Assembly (NCBI RefSeq): GCF_034432235.1
Contig: NZ_DAOUCJ010000004.1
Location: 1-31,722 of the forward strand
Origin: Thermoflexus sp.
GTDB lineage: Bacteria; Chloroflexota; Anaerolineae; Thermoflexales; Thermoflexaceae
Direction: 5' to 3'
Length of the DNA: 31,722 bases
Positions 7,410-18,233 of this stretch are shown here, piece after piece; position 1 is the first letter of the stretch, and each line of letters opens with the position of its first letter. Made by a program: the position numbers and the translations under genes. Below the pieces are notes generated by a model that ran no database searches, was not told the origin of the DNA, and saw only the letters and a list, made by a program, of their open reading frames with translations.

Positions 7410-9044
7410 CTATGGCGATGGCATCAGCGCGAACAACCGCTCCAGCAGCGCCCGACGCTCCTCCGGGGTCATCGGGCGCGGACGGGCGAGATCCTCCAGG
7501 AAGGCCGTCCGCAACACCACCCCCAGATATCGCCCCTCGTAGAACACATGCCAGTCGATGAAGGTCTGGCGGACCCCGATGGGATCTACCTGGTCGAAGA
7601 ACAGGTTCCCCAGCCCGTAGTGGATGAACCATCCCCGCCCCACTTCGAAGGTCTGGGCGTGATGCCCCTGGCTCCCGCTGACGATCACCGCCCCCAGATC
7701 CCGCCAGAACCGGAAGTCCTGGACCTGCTGAGGGGTCGGGGCGTAGTCGTAGAACTCCCAGTATTGGAGGGTGACGATGGGGAGCCATCCCTCCGCCCGC
7801 AAGCGGCGAACCGTCTCCTCCAGCTCCGGGAGGCACGGCGCCGCGCCAGGCTCCGTCGGGGTGGCCCAGTCGTAGTCCGGCCCCACCGGATTGCACCCGA
7901 TGAAGGCCAGGCGGTTCCCGTGGTGCTCCACCCGCAGGGGTTGCAGTGCCTCCTCCAGATTCCGCCCGCCTCCGTAATAGCGCATCCCCATGCGCCGATA
8001 GAGCGCCAGCGTCGCCCGAAGCGGCTCCCGCCCGTAATCATTGAGATGGTTCCCGGTTAATTCCACAATGTCCGTGCCGATGTAGGTCAACAGCTCCACG
8101 TAACGGGGATCGCTGCAGAACACCACCCCGCTCCGTGGCCGCGGAGGCGGACACGCTTCCCAGAACGAGACCTCGTTGCTGATGTGGGTGAGATCGGCCC
8201 CTTGCAGCCATGGAGCGATGTCCCGCGCGGGGAACAGGACCCCGTAACGCTCCATCTGAACCGCCGTGCCCCGCACCAGGGCGGTGACCCCTGTCATCGC
8301 CAGGATCGTCATCCGACCCTCATCCCGGTTCGTGAGCTCGCCCACCGCCCGCTGGAGTTCCACCACCGGGAACCCTGGGGGAATCGCCTCCACACCGAAC
8401 CCCACGGCCAGCGGATACCGCCGGGGATCCAGGCCGCGCTCCATCGGGGAGAGGCCGTCCACCGCGATCACCTTCAGCCGGGGCTCCAGGCGGTGGAAGG
8501 GGACCAGGGCCCAGGCCGGGCGCATCGCCCACAGGCGATCCACCAGCTCCTCCTCTGACACGGGACGCACGACGCCCGGGTCAGGTGGACCCCAGAGGAC
8601 GGAGAAGAGCTGGATGGTCTCGGTCGCGGCCAGGATGGGGCCTGGAAGGGTGTCCTGTCCCTGCCAGCGGGCCCGAAGGGCGTGAAGGGAGACCTCATCG
8701 GTCGCTGTGGGGAAAGGCGCCGTCAGCGCGTAAATCCACATCCCCAGGCGCAGCGGCGCGCGGGCCGCAACGGGAGCGATCCGGGCGATCCCCCCCTCTC
8801 CCACTAGGGACCAGCGGGGATCCCCCTTCAGCCGTCGCCGGATCTCTTCACGAACCTCTGTCGGAAGCGCAGGGTGCAACCCGATCGGCCAGATGGAGGG
8901 CGTGGGGGTCGGGGCCGGCGTGGGCGTTGAAGTCGGCGTCGGCGTGGCCGGGGGGGAGAATGGCGGAACGATGGCGGCGCACCCGGTCAGGCAGAGCGCC
9001 AGGGCCGCGATCGCCAGCCGTCGGATTCTCGCCCGGTCGCGCAT
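7410..9044 (-). CDS. CapA-family lipoprotein (PGA_cap metallophosphatase-like)
   Basis: This 544-residue lipoprotein has a signal peptide ending in the lipobox Leu-Thr-Gly-Cys (19-22). A Thr-Pro repeat spacer (about 33-50) would hold the domain away from the membrane. The region of about 60-240 is a less conserved alpha/beta part. From about 240 to the end lies the CapA (poly-gamma-glutamate synthesis) domain: ISNEVSFWE, the GTDIVELTGNHLNDYG histidine motif, YYGGGRNLEEA, the VTLQYWEFYDY segment where the family usually has histidine and glutamate, and GHHAQTFEVGRGWFIHYGLGNLFFDQ. The family is related to calcineurin-like phosphoesterases and acts outside the cell on capsule or polyglutamate. 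No capB/capC partners lie nearby, so a polyglutamate role is unproven. The ATG has GGGAG seven bases upstream. Confidence 0.88.
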   Translation of the reverse strand: MRDRARIRRLAIAALALCLTGCAAIVPPFSPPATPTPTSTPTPAPTPTPSIWPIGLHPALPTEVREEIRRRLKGDPRWSLVGEGGIARIAPVAARAPLRLGMWIYALTAPFPTATDEVSLHALRARWQGQDTLPGPILAATETIQLFSVLWGPPDPGVVRPVSEEELVDRLWAMRPAWALVPFHRLEPRLKVIAVDGLSPMERGLDPRRYPLAVGFGVEAIPPGFPVVELQRAVGELTNRDEGRMTILAMTGVTALVRGTAVQMERYGVLFPARDIAPWLQGADLTHISNEVSFWEACPPPRPRSGVVFCSDPRYVELLTYIGTDIVELTGNHLNDYGREPLRATLALYRRMGMRYYGGGRNLEEALQPLRVEHHGNRLAFIGCNPVGPDYDWATPTEPGAAPCLPELEETVRRLRAEGWLPIVTLQYWEFYDYAPTPQQVQDFRFWRDLGAVIVSGSQGHHAQTFEVGRGWFIHYGLGNLFFDQVDPIGVRQTFIDWHVFYEGRYLGVVLRTAFLEDLARPRPMTPEERRALLERLFALMPSP

Positions 9045-9151
9045 CGAAGAACTCCCGCTCCTGAAGGGTTAAGAGGGAAGTGGCGGATCGCCAGGCCCCT
9101 CGCTCCTGCGGGGCGCGCCTCCGGTGCGCCTGCCCGCCTCGAAAGGGGAGC

Positions 9152-9583
9152 TCAAGGTGATTTTACCAGCCGGATCGGCACTTCCCGCACGGCTCCGTCC
9201 GTGATCCGGAAAGCCCGCAGGCGCCATTCCCCCTGGACCGGGGCGGCGATCACATAAACCGCTTCCGGATAATAGGCCTCCGCCACATCCGTGGCCGAGG
9301 GGACGGGAGGGCCATGGGGGTGGGAATGATAGATCCCCACCAGCTCCCATCCCCGTTCCTCCAGCTCATGGATCACGCGAATGAGATCGTCCGGGTGGAC
9401 CCGATAGCGGACCGGGCTGGCCAGCTCGTTCCGCGTGGGGTAGACGGCCAGCACCCGTCGGCCGATCCCCCCCAGAAGCCCGCAGGCCTCCAGCGGCCAT
9501 TCGGCCTGGACGTGGGTGAGGATCCGCTGGGCGCTCTCCACAGTCAGATCGAGGGATTCCGCTTCCGGATCCAGATCGCCCAT
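9152..9583 (-). CDS. JAMM/MPN-domain (M67 family) metallopeptidase
   Basis: This compact 143-residue protein is a single JAMM domain. The zinc and catalytic set is complete: Glu32 in LEACG, His86 and His88 in HSHPHG, Ser96 and Asp99, spaced H-x-H-x7-S-x2-D as in M67 peptidases. Prokaryotic members cleave the C terminus of small ubiquitin-like sulfur carriers, or release an amino acid made on them (Mec-type). The ATG overlaps the 3' end of the upstream TusA-like gene by 40 bases and has GGAGG four bases before it, implying translational coupling. That pairing favours a role in sulfur-carrier processing or sulfur relay. No MoaD/ThiS-type carrier is encoded in the window, so the substrate is an inference. 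Confidence 0.88.
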   Translation of the reverse strand: MGDLDPEAESLDLTVESAQRILTHVQAEWPLEACGLLGGIGRRVLAVYPTRNELASPVRYRVHPDDLIRVIHELEERGWELVGIYHSHPHGPPVPSATDVAEAYYPEAVYVIAAPVQGEWRLRAFRITDGAVREVPIRLVKSP

Positions 9584-9813
9584 GTCCCCTCCCCAATCGG
9601 CTCGACCTTCAGGACCTCATCCCCCTGCAGGGTCACACTGCGAGGGACATTGCGGGTGGCCGGCTCGTAATCGACCAGCACCCGGAGCACCTGACCTACC
9701 TCCATCTCTTCCAGAGCCAGGCGGGTCTTCACGTACGTGTAAGGGCAGACCTCGCCCCGAAGGTCCAGCTCCCGCTGGGGGTTTGGCGCTCCGTTTTTAT
9801 GTTCTCGAGCCAT
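9544..9813 (-). CDS. TusA-like sulfurtransferase / sulfur carrier
   Basis: This 89-residue protein of the TusA/SirA/YeeD family has the two-layer alpha/beta length and the key cysteine Cys23 in LDLRGEVCPYTYVKT. In classical TusA the motif is Cys-Pro-x-Pro; here the second proline is Thr (CPYT), a variant I know from other members of the family. The cysteine would carry a persulfide and pass sulfur to an acceptor, for example in tRNA thiolation or cofactor synthesis. It is the first gene of a minus-strand cluster with the JAMM peptidase and CapA-like gene, behind a recognisable promoter. A GAGGAA site precedes the ATG. Confidence 0.85.
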   Translation of the reverse strand: MAREHKNGAPNPQRELDLRGEVCPYTYVKTRLALEEMEVGQVLRVLVDYEPATRNVPRSVTLQGDEVLKVEPIGEGTWAIWIRKRNPSI

Positions 9814-10163
9814 CGCTGCTTCCTCGTCTACAGGAGTCCGCCTCCGAACATGCCTGAGCCGGAGCTTGCGTCCTCTGGCTGGAGCTGGCGCCTTGTGCTA
9901 TCCTGAGCGCATGGAAGCCTCCAGTCTGGCGCAGGCGATGTGTATTGTCCTTTGCCCGGACGAGGGTGTCAACCGATAACGGGCAATTCCCTCTCCCGTG
10001 GCCTGGGAGCTTAAGGCGATGAACGGGGGGGGAGCCCCCTCACGGATCCTGTCCGCTGTCTGGATTCCCGGATGTAAAGGCAACGAAACTCCCGGGGGAT
10101 TCGGTATTTATAGAGCGAGACCTGACAGGGAGACGGATTCATCCTGGATCACTGGATCATGGG
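9814..10163. other. Divergent intergenic region
   Basis: These 350 bases separate the minus-strand tusA-like cluster from the plus-strand HAD gene. Apart from the minus-strand promoter at 9944-9972 I see no coding frame, RNA gene or repeat. A TATTTATAG patch at 10105-10113 could be a plus-strand -10 for the HAD gene but has no good -35. Confidence 0.4.
9944..9972 (-). promoter_or_regulatory. Sigma-A-type promoter for the tusA-like / JAMM cluster
   Basis: On the minus strand TTGACA (9972-9967), 17 bases and GACAAT (9949-9944) give a perfect -35 and a four-of-six -10. Transcription would begin near 9937, leaving a leader of about 125 nt before the TusA-like ATG. Confidence 0.5.
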
Positions 10164-10850
10164 ATGGGCCGCGCGATGAGCCGCTATCGCTTTCTTACGT
10201 TCGATTGTTACGGCACGCTGATCGACTGGCGGACGGGGATCGCCGAACATCTGGGAGATATCCTGCGCCGGCATGGGGTGGATCCCGCGCCCGAGGAGCT
10301 CCTTCAGGTCTATGTGGAGGAAGAACATCGCCTGGAGTCCGGCCCCTACCGGCGGTATCGGGAGATCCTGGCCGAGAGCGCCCGAGCGGTGGCATCCCGT
10401 TTCGATGTTCGGATTTCCGATGAAGAGGCCCGGGCGTTCGCGGATTCCCTGCCGGACTGGCCTCCCTTCCCGGATACGGTGGATGGCCTCAAAGCCTTTG
10501 GCGTGATGGGCTTCCGGCGGGTGATTCTCTCCAATGTGGATCGCGACCTGCTGGCGAAGACCATCCGGCGCCATGGCCTGGAGGTCGATGGAGCGATCAC
10601 AGCGGAGGACACCCGTACTTATAAACCGAATCCCCGCCACTGGCTGGCGTTCTGTTCCCGCTATGCTGTCCGGCGGGAGGAGGTGTTGCACATCGCCCAG
10701 AGTCTCCTGCACGATATCCACCCAGCCATCCGCCTCCAGCTGGATTGCGTCTGGCTGAACCGGTATCGGGAGCCGATCCCGGAGGGTGTGCGGCCCACCC
10801 AGATGTTTTACGATCTGGATGCACTGGTGGGGTGGCTGCTGACCTCTTAA
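10164..10850 (+). CDS. HAD superfamily hydrolase (haloacid dehalogenase type II-like)
   Basis: This 228-residue cytoplasmic enzyme carries all HAD motifs. The motif I nucleophile is in FDCYGTLIDW (first Asp, residue 14), motif II is LSNVD, the motif III lysine is in YKPNP, and motif IV is the AQSLLHDIHPA region. The Asp-x-Tyr-Gly-Thr-Leu-Ile-Asp form and the AQSL motif are typical of the (S)-2-haloacid dehalogenase-like branch, many of whose members act on other substrates. The real substrate is unknown. ATG codons at 10164 and 10176 are both possible and neither has a good ribosome binding site; the second would start just before the first strand, as is usual. An ABC-2 permease gene follows after 48 bp. 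Confidence 0.87.
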   Translation: MGRAMSRYRFLTFDCYGTLIDWRTGIAEHLGDILRRHGVDPAPEELLQVYVEEEHRLESGPYRRYREILAESARAVASRFDVRISDEEARAFADSLPDWPPFPDTVDGLKAFGVMGFRRVILSNVDRDLLAKTIRRHGLEVDGAITAEDTRTYKPNPRHWLAFCSRYAVRREEVLHIAQSLLHDIHPAIRLQLDCVWLNRYREPIPEGVRPTQMFYDLDALVGWLLTS

Positions 10851-10898
10851 AGGGTGTCCGACAGTTCGACAAGACTTCCGACCCGGGGAGGGATCGGG

Positions 10899-11693
10899 AT
10901 GAACCTGCACCGAATCGCCGCGGTGATCGATAAGGAGATCCATGACGCCTTACGGAATCGTTACATCGTGATGTTGATGATCCTGCTCCCCATCCTCTTC
11001 GCGGCTATTCCCATCCTCAGCCTGATCAGCATCCGCCAGATCCCGCCCTCCCGGGCGTCTTCGGGGGAGCTGCCCCCTGCGCTGGCCCGCCGGCTGGCCG
11101 GGCTGCCGCCTCAGGCCCAGCTGGAAGTCCTCCTGGCCTCCCAGTTCATGGTGCTCTTCTGGATCGCCCCGCTGGCGATCCCGATGACCATCGCGACCTA
11201 CAGCGTGGTGGGGGAGAAGCGGGAGAAGGCCCTGGAGCCGTTGTTGGCTACACCGGTGACCACCGGGGAGCTGCTCGCCGGGAAGGCCCTCGCTGCCGCA
11301 TGCCCAGGGATCGCCTTAAGCTGGGCAGCCTATCTGCTCACCGTGGCGGCCGCCCATGGGATCCGCCTCTCTCCGCCTGCCCGGGAAACCCTGTGGGGCC
11401 CCGTGGCCTGGATCCAGATCTTCGGGCTGGGCCCTCTGATCACCATGCTGGCCACCCTCACCGGCCTGATGGTCTCCTCCCGGGTGAACGATCCCCGCCT
11501 GGCGGAGCAGATCGGCATGGTGGTGATCCTCCCCCTGATCGGGCTCATCCTGGCCCAGAGCTTCGGGATCCTCTGGCTGAGCGGCCCTCTCCTCGGCATC
11601 ATCGCCCTCTTCCTGGTGGGGGCGGATGCCCTTCTAACCGCTCTGGCGATCACGGTGTTCGAGCGGGAGACGATTTTGACCCGGTGGCGATAG
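10899..11693 (+). CDS. ABC-2 type transporter permease
   Basis: This 264-residue integral membrane protein has about six hydrophobic segments. The N-terminal pattern (IDKEIHDALRNRYIVMLMILLP) and the VVGEKREKALEPLLATPVTTGELLAGKALAA loop are hallmarks of ABC-2 permeases related to NatB/YhaP. The ATG at 10899 was chosen because GGAGG lies about 6-10 bases upstream; the in-frame ATG at 10854 has no such site. No ATPase gene lies next to it, so its partner must be elsewhere. Its role (export of an ion, peptide or drug, or membrane protein handling) is not shown. It converges with aroC across a gap that holds the parS site. Confidence 0.85.
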   Translation: MNLHRIAAVIDKEIHDALRNRYIVMLMILLPILFAAIPILSLISIRQIPPSRASSGELPPALARRLAGLPPQAQLEVLLASQFMVLFWIAPLAIPMTIATYSVVGEKREKALEPLLATPVTTGELLAGKALAAACPGIALSWAAYLLTVAAAHGIRLSPPARETLWGPVAWIQIFGLGPLITMLATLTGLMVSSRVNDPRLAEQIGMVVILPLIGLILAQSFGILWLSGPLLGIIALFLVGADALLTALAITVFERETILTRWR

Positions 11694-11727
11694 CGGAGAT
11701 CGGGGGCGCGTGCCGTCGGATCTCCCC

Positions 11728-11751
11728 GGGATGTTTCACGTGAAACATCCC
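11728..11751. other. parS chromosome-partitioning site (ParB binding palindrome)
   Basis: The 16-mer TGTTTCACGTGAAACA at 11732-11747 is identical to the consensus parS sequence bound by chromosomal ParB (Spo0J). It lies within a 24-bp perfect palindrome (11728-11751, extra GGGA/TCCC ends), in the 60-bp gap between the convergent permease and aroC genes. ParB loads here as a CTP-dependent clamp and spreads, guiding origin segregation (family knowledge). Such sites usually cluster near the replication origin, so the window is probably in the origin-proximal part of the chromosome. parA and parB are not in the window, and no second copy was seen. Confidence 0.9.
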
Positions 11752-11753
11752 CG

Positions 11754-12926
11754 TCAGGGCCAGAAACCGTGGGGCTCGCCGTCCAGCTGGAGATCCTCCA
11801 GCCGGGGCTTCCGGAGGGTTTCGAAGCGGCGCTGGCATTCTTCCATCGTATCGCCCCCCAGCTTCTCCAGCAGGGCATCGGCCAGGACGAAGGCCATCAT
11901 GGCCTCGACGATGGGGCAGGCTCGGGGGACGGGGCAGAAGTCCGAGCGCTCGTAGCGGGTCTCTGTCGGCTCGCCGGTTCGAAGATCTACGGAAGGCTGG
12001 GGGGTGAGGGTCGTCGCAATGGGTTTCAAGGCCACCCGGACCACAATAGGGGCCCCATTGGAGATCCCGCCCTCGATCCCGCCCGCCCGATTGGTGCGCC
12101 GGACCAGGGCCTCGCCTTCCCGGAAGATCCCATCCTGTGCCTCGGTGCCCCGGCGGCTGGCGAGGGTGAACCCTTCCCCGATCTCCACGCCTTTGACGGC
12201 TGGGATGCTCCCCAGGGCCATCATCAGCCGGGCGTTCAGCCGCCGATCCCAGTGCACATGGGAGCCCAGGCCAGGGGGCACCCCCAGGGCCACCCCTTCG
12301 ATCACCCCGCCCAGGGTGTCCTTCTCCCGGATCACCTGCTCGATGGCGGCCTGCATGCGGGCCGAGGCTTCCGGATCCGGGCACCGGACCGGATCCGCTT
12401 CGGCCCGCTCCAGACGAAGGGGATAGGGGAGATCCTCGGGAAGCATGGCGCGGACCGGCCCGATTTGCACGACGTAGCTTCCGATGGTAATGCCGAAGGC
12501 CCGCAGGAACTGCTTGCACAGCGCCCCGATCGCCACCCGGGCGGCGGTTTCCCGCGCGGAGGCCCGCTCCAGGCCGGGCCGGAGATCCCGGTAGCCGTAT
12601 TTCAACGCCCCGGCCAGGTCCACATGGCCGGGCCGGGGCACCGTCATGGGCTCGACCGCCCGCCCCCGCCATTTGATGTGATCCCGGTTTTCGATCAGGA
12701 AGGCCACCGGGGCTCCCGTTGTGACGCCTTCCAGGACCCCGCTCAGGATCACCGCCTGATCCGCTTCGATCTTCATCCGGGGACCTGACCCCAGGCCCTG
12801 CTGGCGCCGGGCCAGCTCCCGGTTCACCGCCTCCAGGTCTACGGGAAGCCCTGCCGGAAGGCCTTCCAGGATGGCGACGAGCGCCGGGCCATGGGATTCT
12901 CCAGCGGTCAGAAATCGCAACGGCAT
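11754..12926 (-). CDS. aroC: Chorismate synthase
   Basis: AroC makes chorismate from 5-enolpyruvylshikimate 3-phosphate, the last step of the shikimate pathway, using reduced FMN. The 390-residue sequence is full length for bacteria. Landmarks are the N-terminal FLTAGESHGPA, the ARRQQG loop and GSGPRMKIE near residues 40-52, the RASARETAARVAIGA motif, GGIEGGISNGAPIVV in the core, and the C-terminal ERSDFCPVPRACPIVEAMMA. The ATG lies 9 bases after the ileS stop codon, so it is almost certainly cotranscribed with alaX and ileS and would come under the isoleucine T-box. No other shikimate gene is present in the window. Confidence 0.96.
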   Translation of the reverse strand: MPLRFLTAGESHGPALVAILEGLPAGLPVDLEAVNRELARRQQGLGSGPRMKIEADQAVILSGVLEGVTTGAPVAFLIENRDHIKWRGRAVEPMTVPRPGHVDLAGALKYGYRDLRPGLERASARETAARVAIGALCKQFLRAFGITIGSYVVQIGPVRAMLPEDLPYPLRLERAEADPVRCPDPEASARMQAAIEQVIREKDTLGGVIEGVALGVPPGLGSHVHWDRRLNARLMMALGSIPAVKGVEIGEGFTLASRRGTEAQDGIFREGEALVRRTNRAGGIEGGISNGAPIVVRVALKPIATTLTPQPSVDLRTGEPTETRYERSDFCPVPRACPIVEAMMAFVLADALLEKLGGDTMEECQRRFETLRKPRLEDLQLDGEPHGFWP

Positions 12927-12935
12927 CGCAGAACT

Positions 12936-16115
<3,180 letters not shown>

Positions 16116-16194
16116 GATCGCCTCCTGATCCGTTCTCGAACTTCGCCTCCGCTTGCGGATGAGGGTTCACTGGAAGAGGCCAGCGGCGTAACCT

Positions 16195-16911
16195 CTATCC
16201 CTCTGAGAGTTCGATCTCCATCCGTTTATTGCTCCGCCCCTTGCTCTTGTAATCCACTACGCGGATCCGGCCGACTTCCCGGGTGTTCGCCACGTGCGTG
16301 CCACCGTCGGCCTGAAGATCCAGCCCCTCGATCTCCACCACCCGGACCACCCGGATGTCTGGCGGGAGGAGGTTGACTTTGGTGCGGATCAAATCGGGGT
16401 GGCGATCGGCCTCCTCGCGGGGGAGGAAGTGGACCCGCACCGGGCGGGCGGCTGCCACCTCCGCGTTGATTTTCTCCTCGATCTCCCGCACCAGCTCCCC
16501 CCGCAGGGTCTCCAGCTCGAAATCCATGCGCCCGCGCAGGGGCTCCATGTTCCCTCCGGTCACCTTGGCCCCATAGTCCCGCCAGACCACCCCACACAGG
16601 ATATGAAGGGCGGTGTGGGTGCGCATCAGGGCGTAGCGGCGCTCCCAGTCGATCTCCCCCTGCACCCGCTGTCCTGGCGCGGGAGGCTCTCCCTCCACCT
16701 CATGCCAGACCAGCGGCCCCTGGCGGCGAACGGCCATCACCCGCCACGTGCGCGCGCCATCGGTGAGCCATCCCAGGTCGTGGGGTTGACCCCCACCGCC
16801 GGGGTAGAAAGCCGTCCGGTCCAGGGCCACCGCTCGCCCTTCCACAGCCACTACCGTCGCCTCAAAGCTCCGCCGGTAGGCATCGGTCTGATACAGCAGT
16901 TCGGTCTCCAT
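16195..16911 (-). CDS. AlaX-type trans-editing protein (alanyl-tRNA editing family)
   Basis: This 238-residue free-standing editing protein (AlaX-M size) would hydrolyse mischarged tRNA, classically Ser- or Gly-tRNA-Ala. The N-terminal beta domain has the TAFYPGGGGQPHD glycine motif. The catalytic domain has the first zinc pair, His99 and His103 (THTALHIL), and the GGTHVANTREVG motif with His206. The usual cysteine ligand four residues before that histidine is Asp202 here (ADGGTHV instead of CGGTHV). ATG at 16911 was preferred because GGAGGG lies about 9 bases upstream; the in-frame ATG at 16929 has none. It is the first gene after an isoleucine-specific T-box and precedes ileS by 79 bp. An editing role linked to the isoleucine system is possible but unproven. 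Confidence 0.87.
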   Translation of the reverse strand: METELLYQTDAYRRSFEATVVAVEGRAVALDRTAFYPGGGGQPHDLGWLTDGARTWRVMAVRRQGPLVWHEVEGEPPAPGQRVQGEIDWERRYALMRTHTALHILCGVVWRDYGAKVTGGNMEPLRGRMDFELETLRGELVREIEEKINAEVAAARPVRVHFLPREEADRHPDLIRTKVNLLPPDIRVVRVVEIEGLDLQADGGTHVANTREVGRIRVVDYKSKGRSNKRMEIELSEG

Positions 16912-16964
16912 GATCGATGCTCCCTCCATAGGGGCGCGATAACCAGATTGGCAGGCGTCCGGCT

Positions 16965-17003
16965 AAAAAAATCGGCCCTCGCCCCATAGGGACGAGAGCC
17001 GAT
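16965..17003 (-). terminator. T-box intrinsic terminator
   Basis: On the minus strand ATCGGCTCTCGTCCC (17003-16989) pairs with GGGCGAGGGCCGAT (16984-16971), with one G-U pair and one bulged base, around a four-base loop. Seven T follow (16971-16965). It is mutually exclusive with the antiterminator that contains the T-box bulge. Confidence 0.88.
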
Positions 17004-17330
17004 CGCTCCCGCGGTACCACCCTGCTTCCCGGTTCCACCGGGCCACTCCTGACGGGGACAGGAACCCTGCGGCGGCTCCGAACCTGGGGTGAGCGTTCGC
17101 ACCGCCTCTTCCGATCCCCGCGCCCTGGATAACGGGAGGGCGAGCCCCGGGTGAGCCTACTGGCCCGTTCCGAAGGGGCGTTCGGTCACCGGCTCGGGAG
17201 GGATCTTCAGCCCGACGTCGGCGTCCGGCTTCCACCATACCCGGACTCGCTGGGCGCGACGGCTCGGGCCTACTCGTCTCCGTCATCGCCGTTTCCGGGG
17301 ATTCGGTTTTGAGCCCCCATCCGCTCTTCT
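16965..17330 (-). ncRNA. T-box leader, isoleucine-specific (class I, transcriptional)
   Basis: This minus-strand leader senses uncharged tRNA. Stem I shows the GAGTAG-like start (near 17272), an AGCGAG bulge and a GGTGGAAG distal loop. On the 3' side, CTGAAG is followed by the specifier codon ATC (17204-17202, read on the minus strand), an isoleucine codon. The conserved T-box bulge AGGGTGGTACCGCGGG lies near 17023-17008; its UGGU pairs with the ACCA end of tRNA-Ile. A terminator follows (listed separately). Uncharged tRNA-Ile would stabilise the antiterminator and switch on alaX, ileS and aroC. The specifier choice rests on position and on the ileS gene downstream. Confidence 0.92.
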
Positions 17331-17336
17331 TATAAA

Positions 17337-17365
17337 ACTATAGCGGAACCCCTTTGAAGTGTCAA
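17337..17365 (-). promoter_or_regulatory. Sigma-A promoter of the T-box alaX-ileS-aroC operon
   Basis: On the minus strand TTGACA (17365-17360), 17 bases and TATAGT (17342-17337) match the consensus at 11 of 12 positions. The start site would be near 17330, giving a leader of about 400 nt before alaX. Confidence 0.82.
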
Positions 17366-17445
17366 TGAGCGAGTTGTAAACCAGTGGGGCTGAAGGTGAA
17401 ACCGCGAAGCCCCTTGCTCCGGCCGGCTTGGACGCATCCCCTGGG

Positions 17446-18228
17446 TTACTCCGTCTTGCTGAACAGCCACACCGCCGGGATCAGGAACAGCATCCAGAAG
17501 GCGACCAGGGCGATCAGGTTGATTTCCAGCGGGTGAAGGATCAACGCGTGGAGGATCGGCTCCGGGATCATCCCGCGCAACACGGTCTGGCGCATGGCGT
17601 CTACCCCGTAGGTCACCGGATCGACCCGGGCCAGCCATTCCATCCAGAGGGGAACCTCCCGGAGCGGGAAGAACGCCCCGCTCACGAAGAACATAGGCAT
17701 CAGCAGGAAGTTCATCATCATATGGAAGCCTTCCATCGACCGCATGCGGGCGGCGATGAGGATCCCGAAAGAGGTCATGGTCGCCGCCATCAGGATCATC
17801 ATCACGATCAGGGTGAGGATCTGGGGAACCGTGAATCGCACGCCCACCAGGGGGGCCAGGATCATGATCAGAAGCCCCTGGATCAGCGCGGTGGTGCTGC
17901 CTCCTGCCACCTTCCCAAGGGCGACCGCTGCGCGCGAGACAGGGGCCACCAGCACCTCCTTCAGAAAGCCGAACTCGCGGTCCCACACGATGGAAACGGC
18001 GGAGAAGACCGCCGTGAAGAGCACCGCCATGCTCAGGATCCCCGGGAACAGGAAGGTGCGGAAATCCACCCCGCCCATCCCGGCCGCCACTGCCGGAGCC
18101 AGCCCGTTCCCAAACACCACCAGGAAGAGCAGGGGCTGGCCCAGGGAGCTGAAGATCCGGGCGCGATCCCGAAGGAAACGCAGCAGATCTCGATACCAGA
18201 TCGTGTAAACCGTTTTCAGGAAGGCCAT
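17446..18228 (-). CDS. ABC-2 type exporter permease (DrrB-like)
   Basis: This 260-residue membrane protein has six predicted hydrophobic helices. Its ABC-2 signature near the middle (DREFGFLKEVLVAPVSR, then LGKVAGGSTTALIQG) is characteristic of DrrB/YadH-like permeases, as is SGAFFPLREVP before the last loop and the MRQTVLRG segment. It would form the membrane channel with the ATPase encoded just upstream; the gap is only 5 bp, so the two are translated from one message. Substrates in this family include drugs, lipids and polysaccharides. The exported compound here is not identified. The downstream gap to 17365 contains the promoter of the next operon. Confidence 0.92.
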   Translation of the reverse strand: MAFLKTVYTIWYRDLLRFLRDRARIFSSLGQPLLFLVVFGNGLAPAVAAGMGGVDFRTFLFPGILSMAVLFTAVFSAVSIVWDREFGFLKEVLVAPVSRAAVALGKVAGGSTTALIQGLLIMILAPLVGVRFTVPQILTLIVMMILMAATMTSFGILIAARMRSMEGFHMMMNFLLMPMFFVSGAFFPLREVPLWMEWLARVDPVTYGVDAMRQTVLRGMIPEPILHALILHPLEINLIALVAFWMLFLIPAVWLFSKTE

Positions 18229-18233
18229 GTGGC

